DNA of 64,000 nt from Gilliamella sp. N-G2 (GCF_002142215.1 NZ_NAST01000009.1:32677-96676), one strand, 5' to 3'; numbered from the stretch's first letter, positions 1 to 13,745 are shown. A program made the numbers and translations. The notes: generated from the letters alone by a model not told the origin.

Positions 1-740
1 ACATAGCTCATATCGCCTAATGATTCAACGATAAATTTACCATCATCGGTATAACGGATTTTAGTTACGCTAGCGTTACCAAGTCCACTAGTGATTGGTT
101 TGTCTAACATCTCTTCAACCATTGCCATAATAGCCATACCGTGAGAGACCACCAATACATTACCACCACCTTGTTCTTGAGCAGATTTAGCAATCGCTTT
201 TAATGATGCTTGCATACGAGTTTTAACGGCATTATAGTCTTCAGCTTGACCAGATTTCTCAACAGCTTTAATCGCATCCATCATTTTTTTAAGAGTAACT
301 TTACCTTTAGCTAAATCCGCCATTAGGGCTTTGTCTGACTCATAACCTAGATGTTGTGCAGCTGGATTCCACATGTTTGGGTCAAGATCACCTTCAAAAT
401 CACCAAAACAAGTTTCACGCAGGCCTTCCATTTCGTTGATATTTAATTTTGTGTCACCTTTAGATTCAAGAACTATACGAGCTGTTTGTCTGGCACGACC
501 AGAGTCACTTGAATATACAGAAATAAAATCAACATCTTTTAAACCTCGGCCAAGTTGTTCTGCAACTTCAATACCTGGTTTAGTAAGAGGCGTGTCTGAC
601 CACCCTTGTGCACGATGCACGTTATTAAACATAGTTTTACCATGACGAGTAAAATAGATATTCACATCGGCAGCAACAGTTTGTGCTAGTGATGCAGTAA
701 GAATTGCGGTTAATCCAATAAGTTTAATAAGTTTTTTCAT
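1..740 (-). CDS. Exported histidine phosphatase (phosphoglycerate-mutase-like), cut by the window edge
   Basis: The first 246 residues are visible; the 3' end lies outside the window. An N-terminal signal peptide (hydrophobic core, likely cut after QTVAA near residue 24) is followed by the histidine-phosphatase motif TRHGK and, further on, VVSHGMA, which would supply the second active-site histidine. The protein is therefore a probable periplasmic phosphomonoesterase, not the glycolytic mutase. The start is the ATG at 740, preceded by AAGGACG, 12 bases after the porin stop, so it is co-transcribed with the porin. It is clearly paralogous to the lipoprotein phosphatase at 2254-3072 (shared pattern RHGKT, QGW, TxxGIEVA, GLRE). 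The substrate is unknown; release of phosphate from sugar phosphates is only an inference from the operon. Confidence 0.85.
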   Translation of the reverse strand, partial: MKKLIKLIGLTAILTASLAQTVAADVNIYFTRHGKTMFNNVHRAQGWSDTPLTKPGIEVAEQLGRGLKDVDFISVYSSDSGRARQTARIVLESKGDTKLNINEMEGLRETCFGDFEGDLDPNMWNPAAQHLGYESDKALMADLAKGKVTLKKMMDAIKAVEKSGQAEDYNAVKTRMQASLKAIAKSAQEQGGGNVLVVSHGMAIMAMVEEMLDKPITSGLGNASVTKIRYTDDGKFIVESLGDMSY

Positions 741-752
741 AGTTTCGTCCTT

Positions 753-2078
753 TTAAAACAAGTTAAATCGATAATCAATTACGGTTTCTGCTGATAATGT
801 TGGTGAACGTTGCGCATGGCCGTCTCTTAATTTAGGAGTAATGTCTTTGCTGCTCATGGTTTTATAAGACCAACCATAACCAAATTTTGACAAAATAGAT
901 AGATTTTTAAATGTTCCACTGGTTGGTTTCCAGATATTAAACACGTTGATTTCACCATTTTTTAGGGTTTCGTGTTTATAGTTAAATTCACCATAGTTTA
1001 GATATAAACCAGTGGTATTATCTTTAAAGAAGTCATAGCCTAACACGCTGGATAAAACCACTTCGCCATCACGCATATAGTCAGCACCTGCAGCAGCCAT
1101 ACCATTATAACGGCCACGGTTATTTTTACCTATGTGACGGCCATAATAACCGATAGCGCCTTTGCGATTGGCATCGGTATAAGCGATACCGAATTTGGCA
1201 CTCCAATCTGCTTCTTTCCATTCAACATCGGCTGCATAATGCCACGCTGAATCATCAAAATCACGCACATTGGCTTTCATTTTGTCATGATTTTTAAGAG
1301 CAGTACTGCCATAGATTTGTGAGCCAACGGTTAGTTTTTCTATCGGTTTATAAGAAAACTCAATCGCATGACGTTTAATATAATCTTTTGCTACACCATA
1401 AGAGTAGTCAAGTTTAATTACTTTATCGTTATAGGCGATTTCAGCTGTTTTGATATTATCAATTTCAGATTTTCTATCTAAACTATAAAAATGCACTTTT
1501 TTGGCCGATTCACGTGGTAGAGCACTATCAATATAAGCTAGCGATAACGCCAAATTAGAGTATTTAAGTGTTCCACTATAACCGAGATAACTGTTACGGG
1601 TTAAATGTTGCGATGAACTAATTACTCCCATATCTTTTAAACTATGCCAACCAGCTTTACCATTAAAATTAATATCTTTATTACCAAGTTTGACTTTAGC
1701 ATAACGTTGTGTAAATTTGTTAAAACCGTGTGCATTGTGTTTATCCGCTTTTTTACCATCATTATAAAGTAAGTTACGAGTTGCAAAGTAATCACTGGCT
1801 CCAAGTTTGATGACATTGTCATAAGTAACATCGAATCCCAAGATATCTAACCAATAACCTGATTTATAGTTAAGTGTTAATGCTTGTCCCCATGCACTGT
1901 GAACTTCTTTGGGCTGCGATGCATTTTCTTTTAAATACTTCCAATGATTACGTGTTGAAAATTCAAATTTACTATCTTTGAAAAAACTATTATCAGTATT
2001 TAGCGAATTTGCTTCAGCCGCAACAGCTGAAAAACACATAATATTAAGAAGTGCTAGCGAAAGGTACTTTATTTTCAT
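753..2078 (-). CDS. OprD-family outer-membrane porin (chitoporin-like)
   Basis: This 441-residue protein has a Sec signal peptide (cut near VAAEA, residue about 21), alternating beta-strand composition and a C-terminal YRFNLF ending typical of outer-membrane barrels. The N-terminal FFKDSKFEFSTRNHW segment resembles the first strands of OprD/ChiP-type specific porins. It probably carries an oligosaccharide or glycoside across the outer membrane to feed the adjoining PTS. The gene sits downstream of a RAT/terminator switch (2104-2183), so its expression should depend on the BglG-type antiterminator. LamB/BglH-type porins, the usual partner in E. coli bgl, look different; the OprD assignment is from overall pattern only. 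Confidence 0.8.
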   Translation of the reverse strand: MKIKYLSLALLNIMCFSAVAAEANSLNTDNSFFKDSKFEFSTRNHWKYLKENASQPKEVHSAWGQALTLNYKSGYWLDILGFDVTYDNVIKLGASDYFATRNLLYNDGKKADKHNAHGFNKFTQRYAKVKLGNKDINFNGKAGWHSLKDMGVISSSQHLTRNSYLGYSGTLKYSNLALSLAYIDSALPRESAKKVHFYSLDRKSEIDNIKTAEIAYNDKVIKLDYSYGVAKDYIKRHAIEFSYKPIEKLTVGSQIYGSTALKNHDKMKANVRDFDDSAWHYAADVEWKEADWSAKFGIAYTDANRKGAIGYYGRHIGKNNRGRYNGMAAAGADYMRDGEVVLSSVLGYDFFKDNTTGLYLNYGEFNYKHETLKNGEINVFNIWKPTSGTFKNLSILSKFGYGWSYKTMSSKDITPKLRDGHAQRSPTLSAETVIDYRFNLF

Positions 2079-2103
2079 TGTTATATCCTATCTTTATTTT
2101 CCC

Positions 2104-2160
2104 AAAAAAAAACCTAAATACCGCCCACAAACCTATTGGTAGGGCTGATATTTAGGTTTT
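2104..2160 (-). terminator. Rho-independent terminator in front of the porin gene
   Basis: On the minus strand, AAACCTAAATA pairs with TATTTAGGTTT around a GC-containing inner stem and is followed by a run of nine T. The 5' arm overlaps the 3' half of the RAT element, the standard mutually exclusive arrangement of BglG/LicT-controlled operons. Confidence 0.85.
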
Positions 2161-2183
2161 GCCTGCCTAAGCAGTAACAATCC
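2150..2183 (-). promoter_or_regulatory. RAT (ribonucleic antiterminator) for a BglG-family protein, copy 2
   Basis: Read on the minus strand, the element starts GGATTGTTACTGC and ends GGCAAAACCTAAA, matching the BglG/SacY/LicT RAT consensus of about 30 nt with a short central hairpin (CTGC / GCAG). It overlaps the terminator at 2104-2160. Binding of the antiterminator should let transcription read on into the porin and phosphatase genes. Confidence 0.9.
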
Positions 2184-2253
2184 TATTTTACTAATTTAAT
2201 TGCTAATCATTTAATTTTATTCAGATTATGGCTATTTGGTTGCCTCCAGTTGT

Positions 2254-3072
2254 TTATTTATTTAGTGATAATTTACCTTGATTAACATAGTCCATACTGC
2301 CAATTTCAACTACACTATATTTACCATTTTGATACACAATTTTAACCACGGTAGCATTTGACAATGGTTTGTTTTTATTTGGGTTATCGGTTAAATCAGA
2401 AATCATAGCTTGCATTGACATTCCAGATGAAATAGCCAAAATATTTTTTTGATGCTTATTCTGGGCTGTTTTTACAATGCTATGCAGAGCATTTTGGGTA
2501 CGCTCTTTAACCTGCTCAAAGTTCTCCGCTTGATGTTTAGGGTCACTCTTAGCGATGGCATCAGTTAGAGTTGCCACGGGAATTTGTCCTTGCACATAAC
2601 TTTTATAAAAGCTATCAACAGATTTAAAACCAAGAGATTTCATGGATGCAGATACCATTTTGGCATTGCTTCCACCTTCAAATCCGCCATAAAAGACTTC
2701 TCGTAAACCTTTTAATTCTTGGATCTGGTAATCTTTAACACCTTTTTGTTGTAACAAAACTTGCATTGTTTCACGCTGACGTCCAGCATCACTGGTGTAA
2801 TAAGCATCAAATTGAATGTGTTGATCTTTAAAACCTTCTCCTAAATAACGAGCAACTTCAATACCTTTGTCAGTCAATGGTGAATCAGCCCAACCTTGTA
2901 CAAGATCATAGGTATTAAATAAAGTTTTACCGTGTCGAGCAAAATAAATATTTATGGCATCATCACTATTATTGTTTGTTGCATTATTTGCTTGATTGCT
3001 ACAACCAGTAGCAAGCGTTGTTAATAACAGTGCACTAGTAACGAATACTGCTTTAATTTTTTTATTTTTCAT
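2254..3072 (-). CDS. Lipoprotein histidine phosphatase of the bgl operon
   Basis: The protein starts MKNKK at the ATG at 3072, which has AGG six bases upstream; an in-frame ATG at 3084 lacks such a site. A lipoprotein signal ends in the lipobox LATGC (Cys about 24 from this start), then a Asn-rich linker and the histidine-phosphatase motif FARHGK with QGWADSPLTDKG. A second motif AISSGMS stands where the family normally has a second His (SHG), so that residue appears substituted. It should sit on the periplasmic face of a membrane. It follows the 6-phospho-beta-glucosidase by 80 bases and precedes the second RAT. The substrate is not known. Confidence 0.85.
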   Translation of the reverse strand: MKNKKIKAVFVTSALLLTTLATGCSNQANNATNNNSDDAINIYFARHGKTLFNTYDLVQGWADSPLTDKGIEVARYLGEGFKDQHIQFDAYYTSDAGRQRETMQVLLQQKGVKDYQIQELKGLREVFYGGFEGGSNAKMVSASMKSLGFKSVDSFYKSYVQGQIPVATLTDAIAKSDPKHQAENFEQVKERTQNALHSIVKTAQNKHQKNILAISSGMSMQAMISDLTDNPNKNKPLSNATVVKIVYQNGKYSVVEIGSMDYVNQGKLSLNK

Positions 3073-3152
3073 CTTTAGCCTCATATGGCATAGTCATTAG
3101 TATGATGAGTGAAATTACCGGTAGGGCAAATGAAGACCTACCGGAATCATCA

Positions 3153-6452
<3,300 letters not shown>

Positions 6453-6470
6453 TTATCCTTATTTAAGCGC

Positions 6471-6513
6471 AAAAAAAAACCTAAACCCCAAGTCCATTAG
6501 GGGTTTAGGTTTT
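6471..6513 (-). terminator. Rho-independent terminator in the leader of the EIIBCA gene
   Basis: Minus-strand stem AAAACCTAAACCCC / GGGGTTTAGGTTTT with a nine-base loop region and a following T run. The upstream arm overlaps the RAT element at 6504-6551, so antitermination and termination exclude each other. Confidence 0.88.
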
Positions 6514-6551
6514 GCTTGTACCAATAATAACTATTGATACAATAACAATCC
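6504..6551 (-). promoter_or_regulatory. RAT element, copy 1, with an enlarged central hairpin
   Basis: Minus strand begins GGATTGTTATTG and ends AGCAAAACCTAAA, the two conserved flanks of BglG-type RATs. Between them is a longer-than-usual insert in which TGTATCAATA pairs with TATTGGTACA (one G-U wobble), so the hairpin is extended compared with copy 2. This should control the PTS and glucosidase genes. Confidence 0.85.
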
Positions 6552-6624
6552 AAAAATTTCTAAGTTAAAATAACATATTTTTAATTCTCTTGTTTACTGA
6601 TATTTAGCTAATTTGTGATTTAAG

Positions 6625-7473
<849 letters not shown>

Positions 7474-7541
7474 TTACAGTCTAAATTAAAGGTTAAATTA
7501 TTATGTCTAGCTTAACAAAAATAGAAAGTAATAAAATGAAA

Positions 7542-7563
7542 AAGTGTGATAGGTATCAAAATT
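7542..7563. promoter_or_regulatory. Candidate CRP-binding site upstream of bglG
   Basis: TGTGA-TAGGTA-TCAAA at 7545-7560 matches the CRP consensus TGTGAN6TCACA at 8 of 10 core positions. It is centred about 82 bases upstream of the bglG start, in keeping with cAMP-CRP control of a beta-glucoside operon. No experiment backs this. Confidence 0.5.
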
Positions 7564-7605
7564 TGGCTTAAAATTTATTGATCTTTTGCAGTAAAAAGTA
7601 GCAAT

Positions 7606-7634
7606 CAACCCGACGGGCAAGCCATGTCGGGTTG
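7606..7634 (-). terminator. htpG terminator
   Basis: Perfect nine-base stem CAACCCGAC / GTCGGGTTG, 22 bases after the htpG stop. The downstream T content on the minus strand is modest. Confidence 0.7.
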
Positions 7635-7656
7635 AAAATTAGGAATTGAAAATTAA

Positions 7657-9531
7657 TTATTGAGCAAGTAATTTATTCATAGTCTGAATAAATTTGCTTG
7701 GATCACTTAATGATCCTTTTTCAGCAAGAAGCGCTTGATCTAACAATAACTCAACCCAGTCACTAAATGTTGTTTGATCTTGAGTATTAGCGATGCGTTT
7801 AACTAATTGATGATCAGGATTAATCTCAAATGTGTATTTGATCTCTGGCGCTTTCTGTCCTGCAGCAGCGAATAACTTAGCCATTTGGGTAGACATTTCA
7901 TCTGCAGCTGTCGTCACAATTGCCGGTGTATCAGTTAAACGATGGGTTAATTTAACCTCTTTAACTTTGTCAGCTAAAACTTTTTTCACACGCTCGATAA
8001 ATGGCTCAAGTTCTTTTTCAACTTGTTTTTGTTCATCACTATTTTCATCGGCTAATTTCTCGATTGATTCGTCAGATTTACTGATAGATTGGAATTGTTT
8101 ACCAGCAAATTCAGTTAAATTGCTCATCATCCATTCGTCAATACGATCAGAAAGTAATAATACCTCGATACCTTTTTTACGGAATAATTCAAGGTGAGGA
8201 CTATTTTTGGCTGCGCAATAACTATCGGCAGTAATAAAGTAGATCTTCTCTTGACCTTCTTGCATACGACTGATGTAATCATCTAATGATACGCTCTGTA
8301 CCTCGCTATCACTGTTAGTGGTAGTAAAGCGTAATAACTTAGCAATAGACTCACGATTGCTAAAATCTTCACCAGTCCCTTCTTTTAAAACCAGACCAAA
8401 TTCACTCCAGAATTGTTGATATTGTTCTTTGTCATCTTTAGCAAGTTTATCAAGCATTTGTAAAACACGTTTAGTACATGCATTGCGTAAATTCTGGGTT
8501 ACTTTGTTATCTTGCAGGATTTCGCGTGAAACATTTAATGGTAAATCATTAGAATCAATTAAACCTTTTACAAAGCGTAAGTAATTTGGCATAAATTGTT
8601 CTGCATCGTCCATAATAAAAACACGTTGCACATACAATTTTAAACCATGTTTATTGTCACGATTCCACATATCCCATGGCGCTTTAGATGGAATATAGAG
8701 CAAACTAGTATATTCTTGTTTACCTTCAACACGATTGTGACTCCAACTTAGCGGATCGGCAAAATCGTGTGAAATATGTTTATAGAACTCTTTATATTCT
8801 TCATCAGTTACTTCTGATTTGCTACGCGTCCAAAGTGCTTGGGCCTTATTAACTTTTTCCCATTTAACTTCTTTGCTTTCTTCATCAGTAGTTTGTACTT
8901 CAACTGGTAAAGAGATATGATCCGAATATTTGCTAATAATTGAACGTAAGCGCCAATCATCTAAAAACTCTTTTTCATCATCTTTTAAATGTAGGACGAT
9001 TTCAGTACCACGTGTTTCTTTATTAGTATCAGAAATGGTATATTCACCTTCACCAGCAGATTGCCACATAACAGCTTCATCTGCTTTGGCTGTTGCCGCA
9101 CGAGTTGTAACAGTAACATTATCAGCAACAATAAATGCTGAGTAAAAACCAACCCCGAATTGACCAATAAGTTGGCTATCTTTAGCTTGATCACTACCAA
9201 TTGATTCTAAAAATGCTTTGGTGCCTGATTTAGCAATTGTTCCTAAATTCTCAATGACTTCATCACGAGTCATACCAATACCATTGTCGGCAATGGTTAA
9301 GGTGCCTGCTTCTTTGTTGGTTGAAATACGAACCCCAAGCTCGGCATCACCAGCGTATAAATCTGGATTTTCAAGTGCTTTAAAACGAAGCTTATCAGCT
9401 GCATCTGAAGCATTTGAAATTAATTCTCTTAAAAATATTTCTTTATTAGAATATAAAGAGTGAATCATTAAATGAAGAATTTGTTTAACTTCGGATTGAA
9501 ATCCACGTGTTTCAGTTCCTTGCTTACTCAT
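7657..9531 (-). CDS. htpG: Chaperone HtpG (Hsp90)
   Basis: Cytoplasmic ATP-dependent Hsp90 chaperone, 624 residues, the normal bacterial length. GHKL ATPase motifs are intact: Glu36 and Asn40 ([15 protein letters not shown]), Asp82 (DNGIGM) and the glycine lid [11 protein letters not shown] at about 122. Middle and C-terminal dimerisation domains follow. It is a single-gene unit between its own terminator and a sigma-32-like promoter at 9675-9703. Confidence 0.98.
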   Translation of the reverse strand: MSKQGTETRGFQSEVKQILHLMIHSLYSNKEIFLRELISNASDAADKLRFKALENPDLYAGDAELGVRISTNKEAGTLTIADNGIGMTRDEVIENLGTIAKSGTKAFLESIGSDQAKDSQLIGQFGVGFYSAFIVADNVTVTTRAATAKADEAVMWQSAGEGEYTISDTNKETRGTEIVLHLKDDEKEFLDDWRLRSIISKYSDHISLPVEVQTTDEESKEVKWEKVNKAQALWTRSKSEVTDEEYKEFYKHISHDFADPLSWSHNRVEGKQEYTSLLYIPSKAPWDMWNRDNKHGLKLYVQRVFIMDDAEQFMPNYLRFVKGLIDSNDLPLNVSREILQDNKVTQNLRNACTKRVLQMLDKLAKDDKEQYQQFWSEFGLVLKEGTGEDFSNRESIAKLLRFTTTNSDSEVQSVSLDDYISRMQEGQEKIYFITADSYCAAKNSPHLELFRKKGIEVLLLSDRIDEWMMSNLTEFAGKQFQSISKSDESIEKLADENSDEQKQVEKELEPFIERVKKVLADKVKEVKLTHRLTDTPAIVTTAADEMSTQMAKLFAAAGQKAPEIKYTFEINPDHQLVKRIANTQDQTTFSDWVELLLDQALLAEKGSLSDPSKFIQTMNKLLAQ

Positions 9532-9674
9532 TGACTAATACCTCAGCTATATTTGCAAATTCAATTAATATTAACCACAAAACGTTCATCTTACTAATGC
9601 GATAAATAAGATGTAATCTCGTTAATATTAACTGATTAACATTGACATAATGATTTGATTAATTGTTGTATCGT

Positions 9675-9703
9675 TATATGGGAATAAAAAAGACAATTTC
9701 AAG
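9675..9703 (-). promoter_or_regulatory. Heat-shock (sigma-32) promoter of htpG
   Basis: On the minus strand CTTGAA (9698-9703) is followed after 15 bases by CCCATATA (9675-9682). This fits the RpoH consensus CTTGAA-N(13-17)-CCCCATNT. It lies about 145 bases upstream of htpG, a classic heat-shock gene. Confidence 0.75.
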
Positions 9704-9754
9704 TGAGAGTATTAAGATAACTAATTAATTGCTGATTTTTTAGTTATTTGGGCA

Positions 9755-9786
9755 ATAAAAAAGCCCTGATATTAATCAAGGCTTTT
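9755..9786 (-). terminator. Terminator of the NSS symporter gene
   Basis: Stem AAGCC-TGAT / ATCA-GGCTT (9761-9785) with a T-rich tail in the minus direction, 20 bases past the stop of the symporter gene. Confidence 0.8.
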
Positions 9787-9805
9787 AAATTTACTAACCA
9801 TTTAA

Positions 9806-11179
9806 TTATCGAGTTTCTGGTAAAAATCCACAAACTAAAATAACTACTACGGCCACAGGAATGATGACGCGAGTCAAGATTGACCATACACCAAACCAGA
9901 AATTGCCTAAGTTCAATTCTTTACGAATGATTTTTTGGTTCATCATCCAAGCACCGAAGATTACAGTTCCTAAGCCAGTCACAGGTAACATAATCTTACT
10001 CGTTAGATAGTCGAGTAAATCGAAAATATTTTTACCAAATAACGTGACATCTGACCATTCATTAAAGGATAAAATACAAGCAATACCTAATGCCCAAATT
10101 AATACACTACTAACCACTGTCGCAGTTTTACGCCCCATAGGCGTTTTCTCTTCTAAAAGCTCTACAGTTGGTTCAAGTAATGAAATTGATGAAGTTAAGG
10201 CAGCAAAAGTTAGGAAGATAAAGAATAAACAACCTAAAATTGAGCCAGCAGCCATATTACCAAAGGCAATTGGTAAAGTAACAAAGATAAGGCCAGGTCC
10301 AGAACCAGCTTCTAAACCATTAGCAAAAACTAACGGGAAGATCGCCATACCAGATAACATGGCCACAATAACGTCTAAAATAACCACGGTGCGAGCAGTA
10401 GATAGTAAATTCACATCTTTACCAAGATATGAACCATAAGCCATCATAATCCCCATACCTAATGATAAACTGAAGAACGCATGACCTAAAGCGGCTAAAA
10501 TTGCGGTACCGTTTAATGCTGACCAATTAGGGGTGAATAAAAAGTCAAACGCTACACCAAATGATGGGCCACTAACAATTGCAGCGTAAGCGACTAACAC
10601 TAATAATAAAATACCTAAGCCTGGCATCATAACCTTACAAGCGCGCTCTAAACCAGCACCAACGCCCATAGCCACAATGATGGTATTGGCTGCCATAAAC
10701 ACGGTATGCCAAGTTAAAAGGCTACCGACATTACTAAGGAAACCACTAAAAATTTGTCCTGTAGCTGCGCCATCAACACCATCAAAGCTACCATTGATAG
10801 CTAAAAAGATATAATCAGTCGCCCAGCCACCAATTACACTATAAAAAGAAAGAATTAAAAACGAGCCAAGTACACCAATAATACCAACCCAGCGCCATAA
10901 TTTTGAGCGACCTTCTGATACCGCAACATCTTCCATGGTATGAATTGGGTTTTTTTGTCCGCGACGGCCGATTAACCATTCTAAAACTAAAATTGGCAAG
11001 CCAATGACAAACATAAATAGTAAATAGGTTAGTACAAATGCTGAACCACCCATTTCACCTGCCATATATGGAAATTTCCATATATTACCTAATCCCACAG
11101 CAGAACCGGCAGCCGCAAGCATAAATCCCATGCGAGAGCTCCACTGTGAATGACTTTTCTTCATAGTACCTGTACTCAT
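9806..11179 (-). CDS. Sodium-dependent NSS/SNF-family amino-acid symporter
   Basis: Inner-membrane sodium-coupled importer of the LeuT/TnaT/MhsT family, 457 residues with about 11-12 membrane spans. The family signature in span 1 (GSAVGLGNIWKFPY, residues 25-38) carries the unwound substrate/sodium site and RRGQKNPI follows span 2. A second conserved stretch, SFYSVIGGW, lies in span 3. The substrate is probably a hydrophobic or aromatic amino acid by family, but this cannot be fixed from sequence. It is monocistronic with its own terminator. Confidence 0.9.
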   Translation of the reverse strand: MSTGTMKKSHSQWSSRMGFMLAAAGSAVGLGNIWKFPYMAGEMGGSAFVLTYLLFMFVIGLPILVLEWLIGRRGQKNPIHTMEDVAVSEGRSKLWRWVGIIGVLGSFLILSFYSVIGGWATDYIFLAINGSFDGVDGAATGQIFSGFLSNVGSLLTWHTVFMAANTIIVAMGVGAGLERACKVMMPGLGILLLVLVAYAAIVSGPSFGVAFDFLFTPNWSALNGTAILAALGHAFFSLSLGMGIMMAYGSYLGKDVNLLSTARTVVILDVIVAMLSGMAIFPLVFANGLEAGSGPGLIFVTLPIAFGNMAAGSILGCLFFIFLTFAALTSSISLLEPTVELLEEKTPMGRKTATVVSSVLIWALGIACILSFNEWSDVTLFGKNIFDLLDYLTSKIMLPVTGLGTVIFGAWMMNQKIIRKELNLGNFWFGVWSILTRVIIPVAVVVILVCGFLPETR

Positions 11180-11796
11180 GAATCTATTTTCCCTAGAGTT
11201 TTTGATTAAATATTTAACTTTAGTATCAGCAAAAGCCTAACTATTTTTTTATTAGATAAATAAAGCGCTAAATCATGCCATGAAATAAGTCTATAAACAA
11301 GAAGACATTACCATTTAAAGCTATTACTATTAAAAGATTTGATTTCTTAAAGCAATATTATAAATTGGTTCAATTTTATATTTGAACTGAATTGTGATTA
11401 AAAATTTAAGAAGCCACTATATGATATAGCATGGAATGTAACTAGTAAAAAAGTTGAAAAATGACATTTTTGACGATTAAATTTAGACTATTGCAACCCC
11501 TTTTTTACGGATAAAAATAAAATGTTTTAAAAAAATCATATTGTTGAAAATATTTTTAAAAAAAGTGTTCAAAAGAATAAATGCACTTTGCCTTTTGGCA
11601 AACAAAATTTATAGTATATCGGGTCTTAGTTTTCTGTCGTGTAGGTTGTTTAGAAATGAACATCTTCCGGCTAGGACAAAAATCTTAATAATTATTTACT
11701 AATTCGAGTTTGCTATAATCACCTAATATATATATAATTTTCCCTGCAAGGATTGCATATTTTTAGATAAAAATTATAAATTAAAGGATTAAGAAC
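11180..11796. other. Long AT-rich intergenic region
   Basis: This 617-base gap separates the divergent symporter gene and the surface-protein gene. No coding region or RNA gene was recognised. It holds a small hairpin TTTGCC-TTTT-GGCAAA near 11588-11603 and an extended -10 promoter motif at 11711-11719. Such a long leader-containing gap is unusual in this compact window. Confidence 0.6.
11711..11719 (+). promoter_or_regulatory. Extended -10 promoter element for the surface-protein gene
   Basis: TGCTATAAT matches the extended -10 consensus TGnTATAAT. There is no good -35 box, which extended -10 promoters can do without. It lies 78 bases upstream of the ATG at 11797. Confidence 0.5.
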
Positions 11797-13695
11797 ATGT
11801 TGAGATACCCTTATTTAGGTGCTATTTCTAATTTAATTGTTATTACAACATTGACCAATAAAGAAAATATATCGAGTTACGTCCCTTCAATACAGCAATT
11901 ATTCATTAATAAGCCAATAAAGCGAAATTCAACGTTTAATCAAACACTACTTAAATATTCATCCTCAGTTTGCCAAACAATAGTGAAATCTTTGAAAAAG
12001 ATTTGTTTATCTTCTATGGCTTTTTCAACTATATTTAGCCCTGTATACGCGTTAAGTTCATTTACCACAGAAAGTATAAAAGGTAATGCACCATATTTAA
12101 CGCTAGATGATGGTGTTAGTAAAATAACTAGTACAGAAGAGCTACTGGCAATTAAATTACCTAATGGTACTGTGATAACCCCGCAAAATGATGTATCAAG
12201 TATAACCAATCCGATCGAGTTACCTGATAAAAAAAATACTTATGGCAGTGTACAAACGATTGTTCCATTACCTATATCAGGCAATAATCAGTTTCCTGTA
12301 ATAAATATGACTGATTTACTTGCTGCACCGTATAATTATTTCGCAGATGATGATGGTGATGGATTTGATACTAATGACCTAATCACCGCAACCGCGACAG
12401 GTGAAATTAAGATAAAATGGGAAGCCCGTAATCCTGCCGTAGCAGATATTAATGCTAAAAACGCATTTATAGATATTACATCGAAGGTGAAAAGTCATCC
12501 TGATACCATTCCAGATTTATGTGATGGGGTACATAAAATAACTATTAGCGCTAGTGATAGTGAGTTAACTACACCTTATGGTGATCCCAATACAAATCAT
12601 TTTCAAGAAGGCTCACATAGTTATTATTTAACGCCAAAATTAGATCCAAAAGTTTGTTATGCCCAACCAAATTTGTTTTTTGATGGGGGAAGTCTAGGCG
12701 GTATTGATTATCAGGTAGATGGAATTTTATGGGATGTCGCACAAGTCGAGGATGGCAGTGATTATGGGGATTATCGAGGGTATCCAAGTAAAGGTATTAA
12801 GGTATTGCGAGCAACCAATAGTGGTAATTATCAAGGTGAAACTTCAATAACTAAAAATAACTTTCCAACTACCGGGTCACATGGATTGTATTTTTATTTA
12901 CTATTTGGCGGTATAACACCTGAAGCGGTATTAGCTGCCAATGGCAGTACTGTACAATCTATAGAGGGGGGCAATGTTAGTTTATCATTAAGTGTAAGTA
13001 AAACCACTGAATGGGAGCATAGTGGTCATGGACCGGAACCATATGGATTGGCTGAACCTGCTATAAAAATAACCTTAATCGGCCCACGTTTCAATTCTAC
13101 GGATAAGAGTTTTAGACCAATGACTTTCAGATTATATGCTGATAGTAATAAAAGTACGCTAATTTATGAATTTAAATTAATGCGTTGGTTTATTGCTAAT
13201 CCTGAGATTATTTTTAGTAATGAAAATGAAAATTCTTCTCGCCCTATTAGTTCTAACGATGAGGCGTTAAATTATCAAGCTAAGGCAAGGGATTATTGTA
13301 AAAGTTTAGGTAGTGGTTATCGATTGCCAGATGTGAATGATTTTTCCAATACCAATCCTGGCGATGGTTGGATTGGCGGTTATGTTAATAGATATGGTAA
13401 GTATGCTCGTCGACAATTAAGTTATCAGGAGAATGGAAAATGGATTGGTGGAATTGCGAATGAATGGGGGTGTATGGCTGAAGATGATTTGTATGATCCT
13501 GGTCATAATATGCTTTGCCAAACTTATACAGGAACAGACTGGCAATCGTATCAGTATTGGACAAATAATGTAACTTCACAATCTGAGCAATCTAAAAATA
13601 ACGGAAAACCATTTATATATGTAAATGAAGGATATATCGACACAATTGATATGATTCTCGGAGATGGTATTTTTGCTGCTTGTGTTACACCTTAA
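11797..13695 (+). CDS. Unrecognised exported protein, possible surface adhesin
   Basis: The function is not recognised. The 632-residue product has an unusual 75-residue N-terminal extension before a signal-peptide-like segment (KKICLSSMAF to VYA, about 68-87), reminiscent of extended signal peptides of large surface proteins. After it come beta-rich Ser/Thr/Asn/Gly sequence, an acidic DDDGDGFDTND segment near 183-193 that could bind calcium, and a C-terminal part with CKSLGSGYRLPDVNDF and three or more Cys, resembling lectin-like or DUF1566/Lcl-type domains. It has no membrane anchor or barrel at the C terminus. AAGGATT precedes the ATG. It stands alone between two minus-strand genes. Confidence 0.75.
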   Translation: MLRYPYLGAISNLIVITTLTNKENISSYVPSIQQLFINKPIKRNSTFNQTLLKYSSSVCQTIVKSLKKICLSSMAFSTIFSPVYALSSFTTESIKGNAPYLTLDDGVSKITSTEELLAIKLPNGTVITPQNDVSSITNPIELPDKKNTYGSVQTIVPLPISGNNQFPVINMTDLLAAPYNYFADDDGDGFDTNDLITATATGEIKIKWEARNPAVADINAKNAFIDITSKVKSHPDTIPDLCDGVHKITISASDSELTTPYGDPNTNHFQEGSHSYYLTPKLDPKVCYAQPNLFFDGGSLGGIDYQVDGILWDVAQVEDGSDYGDYRGYPSKGIKVLRATNSGNYQGETSITKNNFPTTGSHGLYFYLLFGGITPEAVLAANGSTVQSIEGGNVSLSLSVSKTTEWEHSGHGPEPYGLAEPAIKITLIGPRFNSTDKSFRPMTFRLYADSNKSTLIYEFKLMRWFIANPEIIFSNENENSSRPISSNDEALNYQAKARDYCKSLGSGYRLPDVNDFSNTNPGDGWIGGYVNRYGKYARRQLSYQENGKWIGGIANEWGCMAEDDLYDPGHNMLCQTYTGTDWQSYQYWTNNVTSQSEQSKNNGKPFIYVNEGYIDTIDMILGDGIFAACVTP

Positions 13696-13715
13696 GTGTT
13701 AATTACGATTATAAA

Positions 13716-13745
13716 TAAAAAGTAGGTTAATTTTGATTAACCTAC
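13716..13745 (-). terminator. pgm terminator (possibly bidirectional)
   Basis: Perfect stem GTAGGTTAAT / ATTAACCTAC (13722-13745) with a TTTTTATTT tail on the minus strand. It sits between the convergent surface-protein gene and pgm and could serve both. Confidence 0.85.

Noticed and set aside
373..645. Plus-strand frame over the first phosphatase gene
   Set aside because: It is antisense to a clearly conserved gene and has no family pattern or ribosome-binding site.
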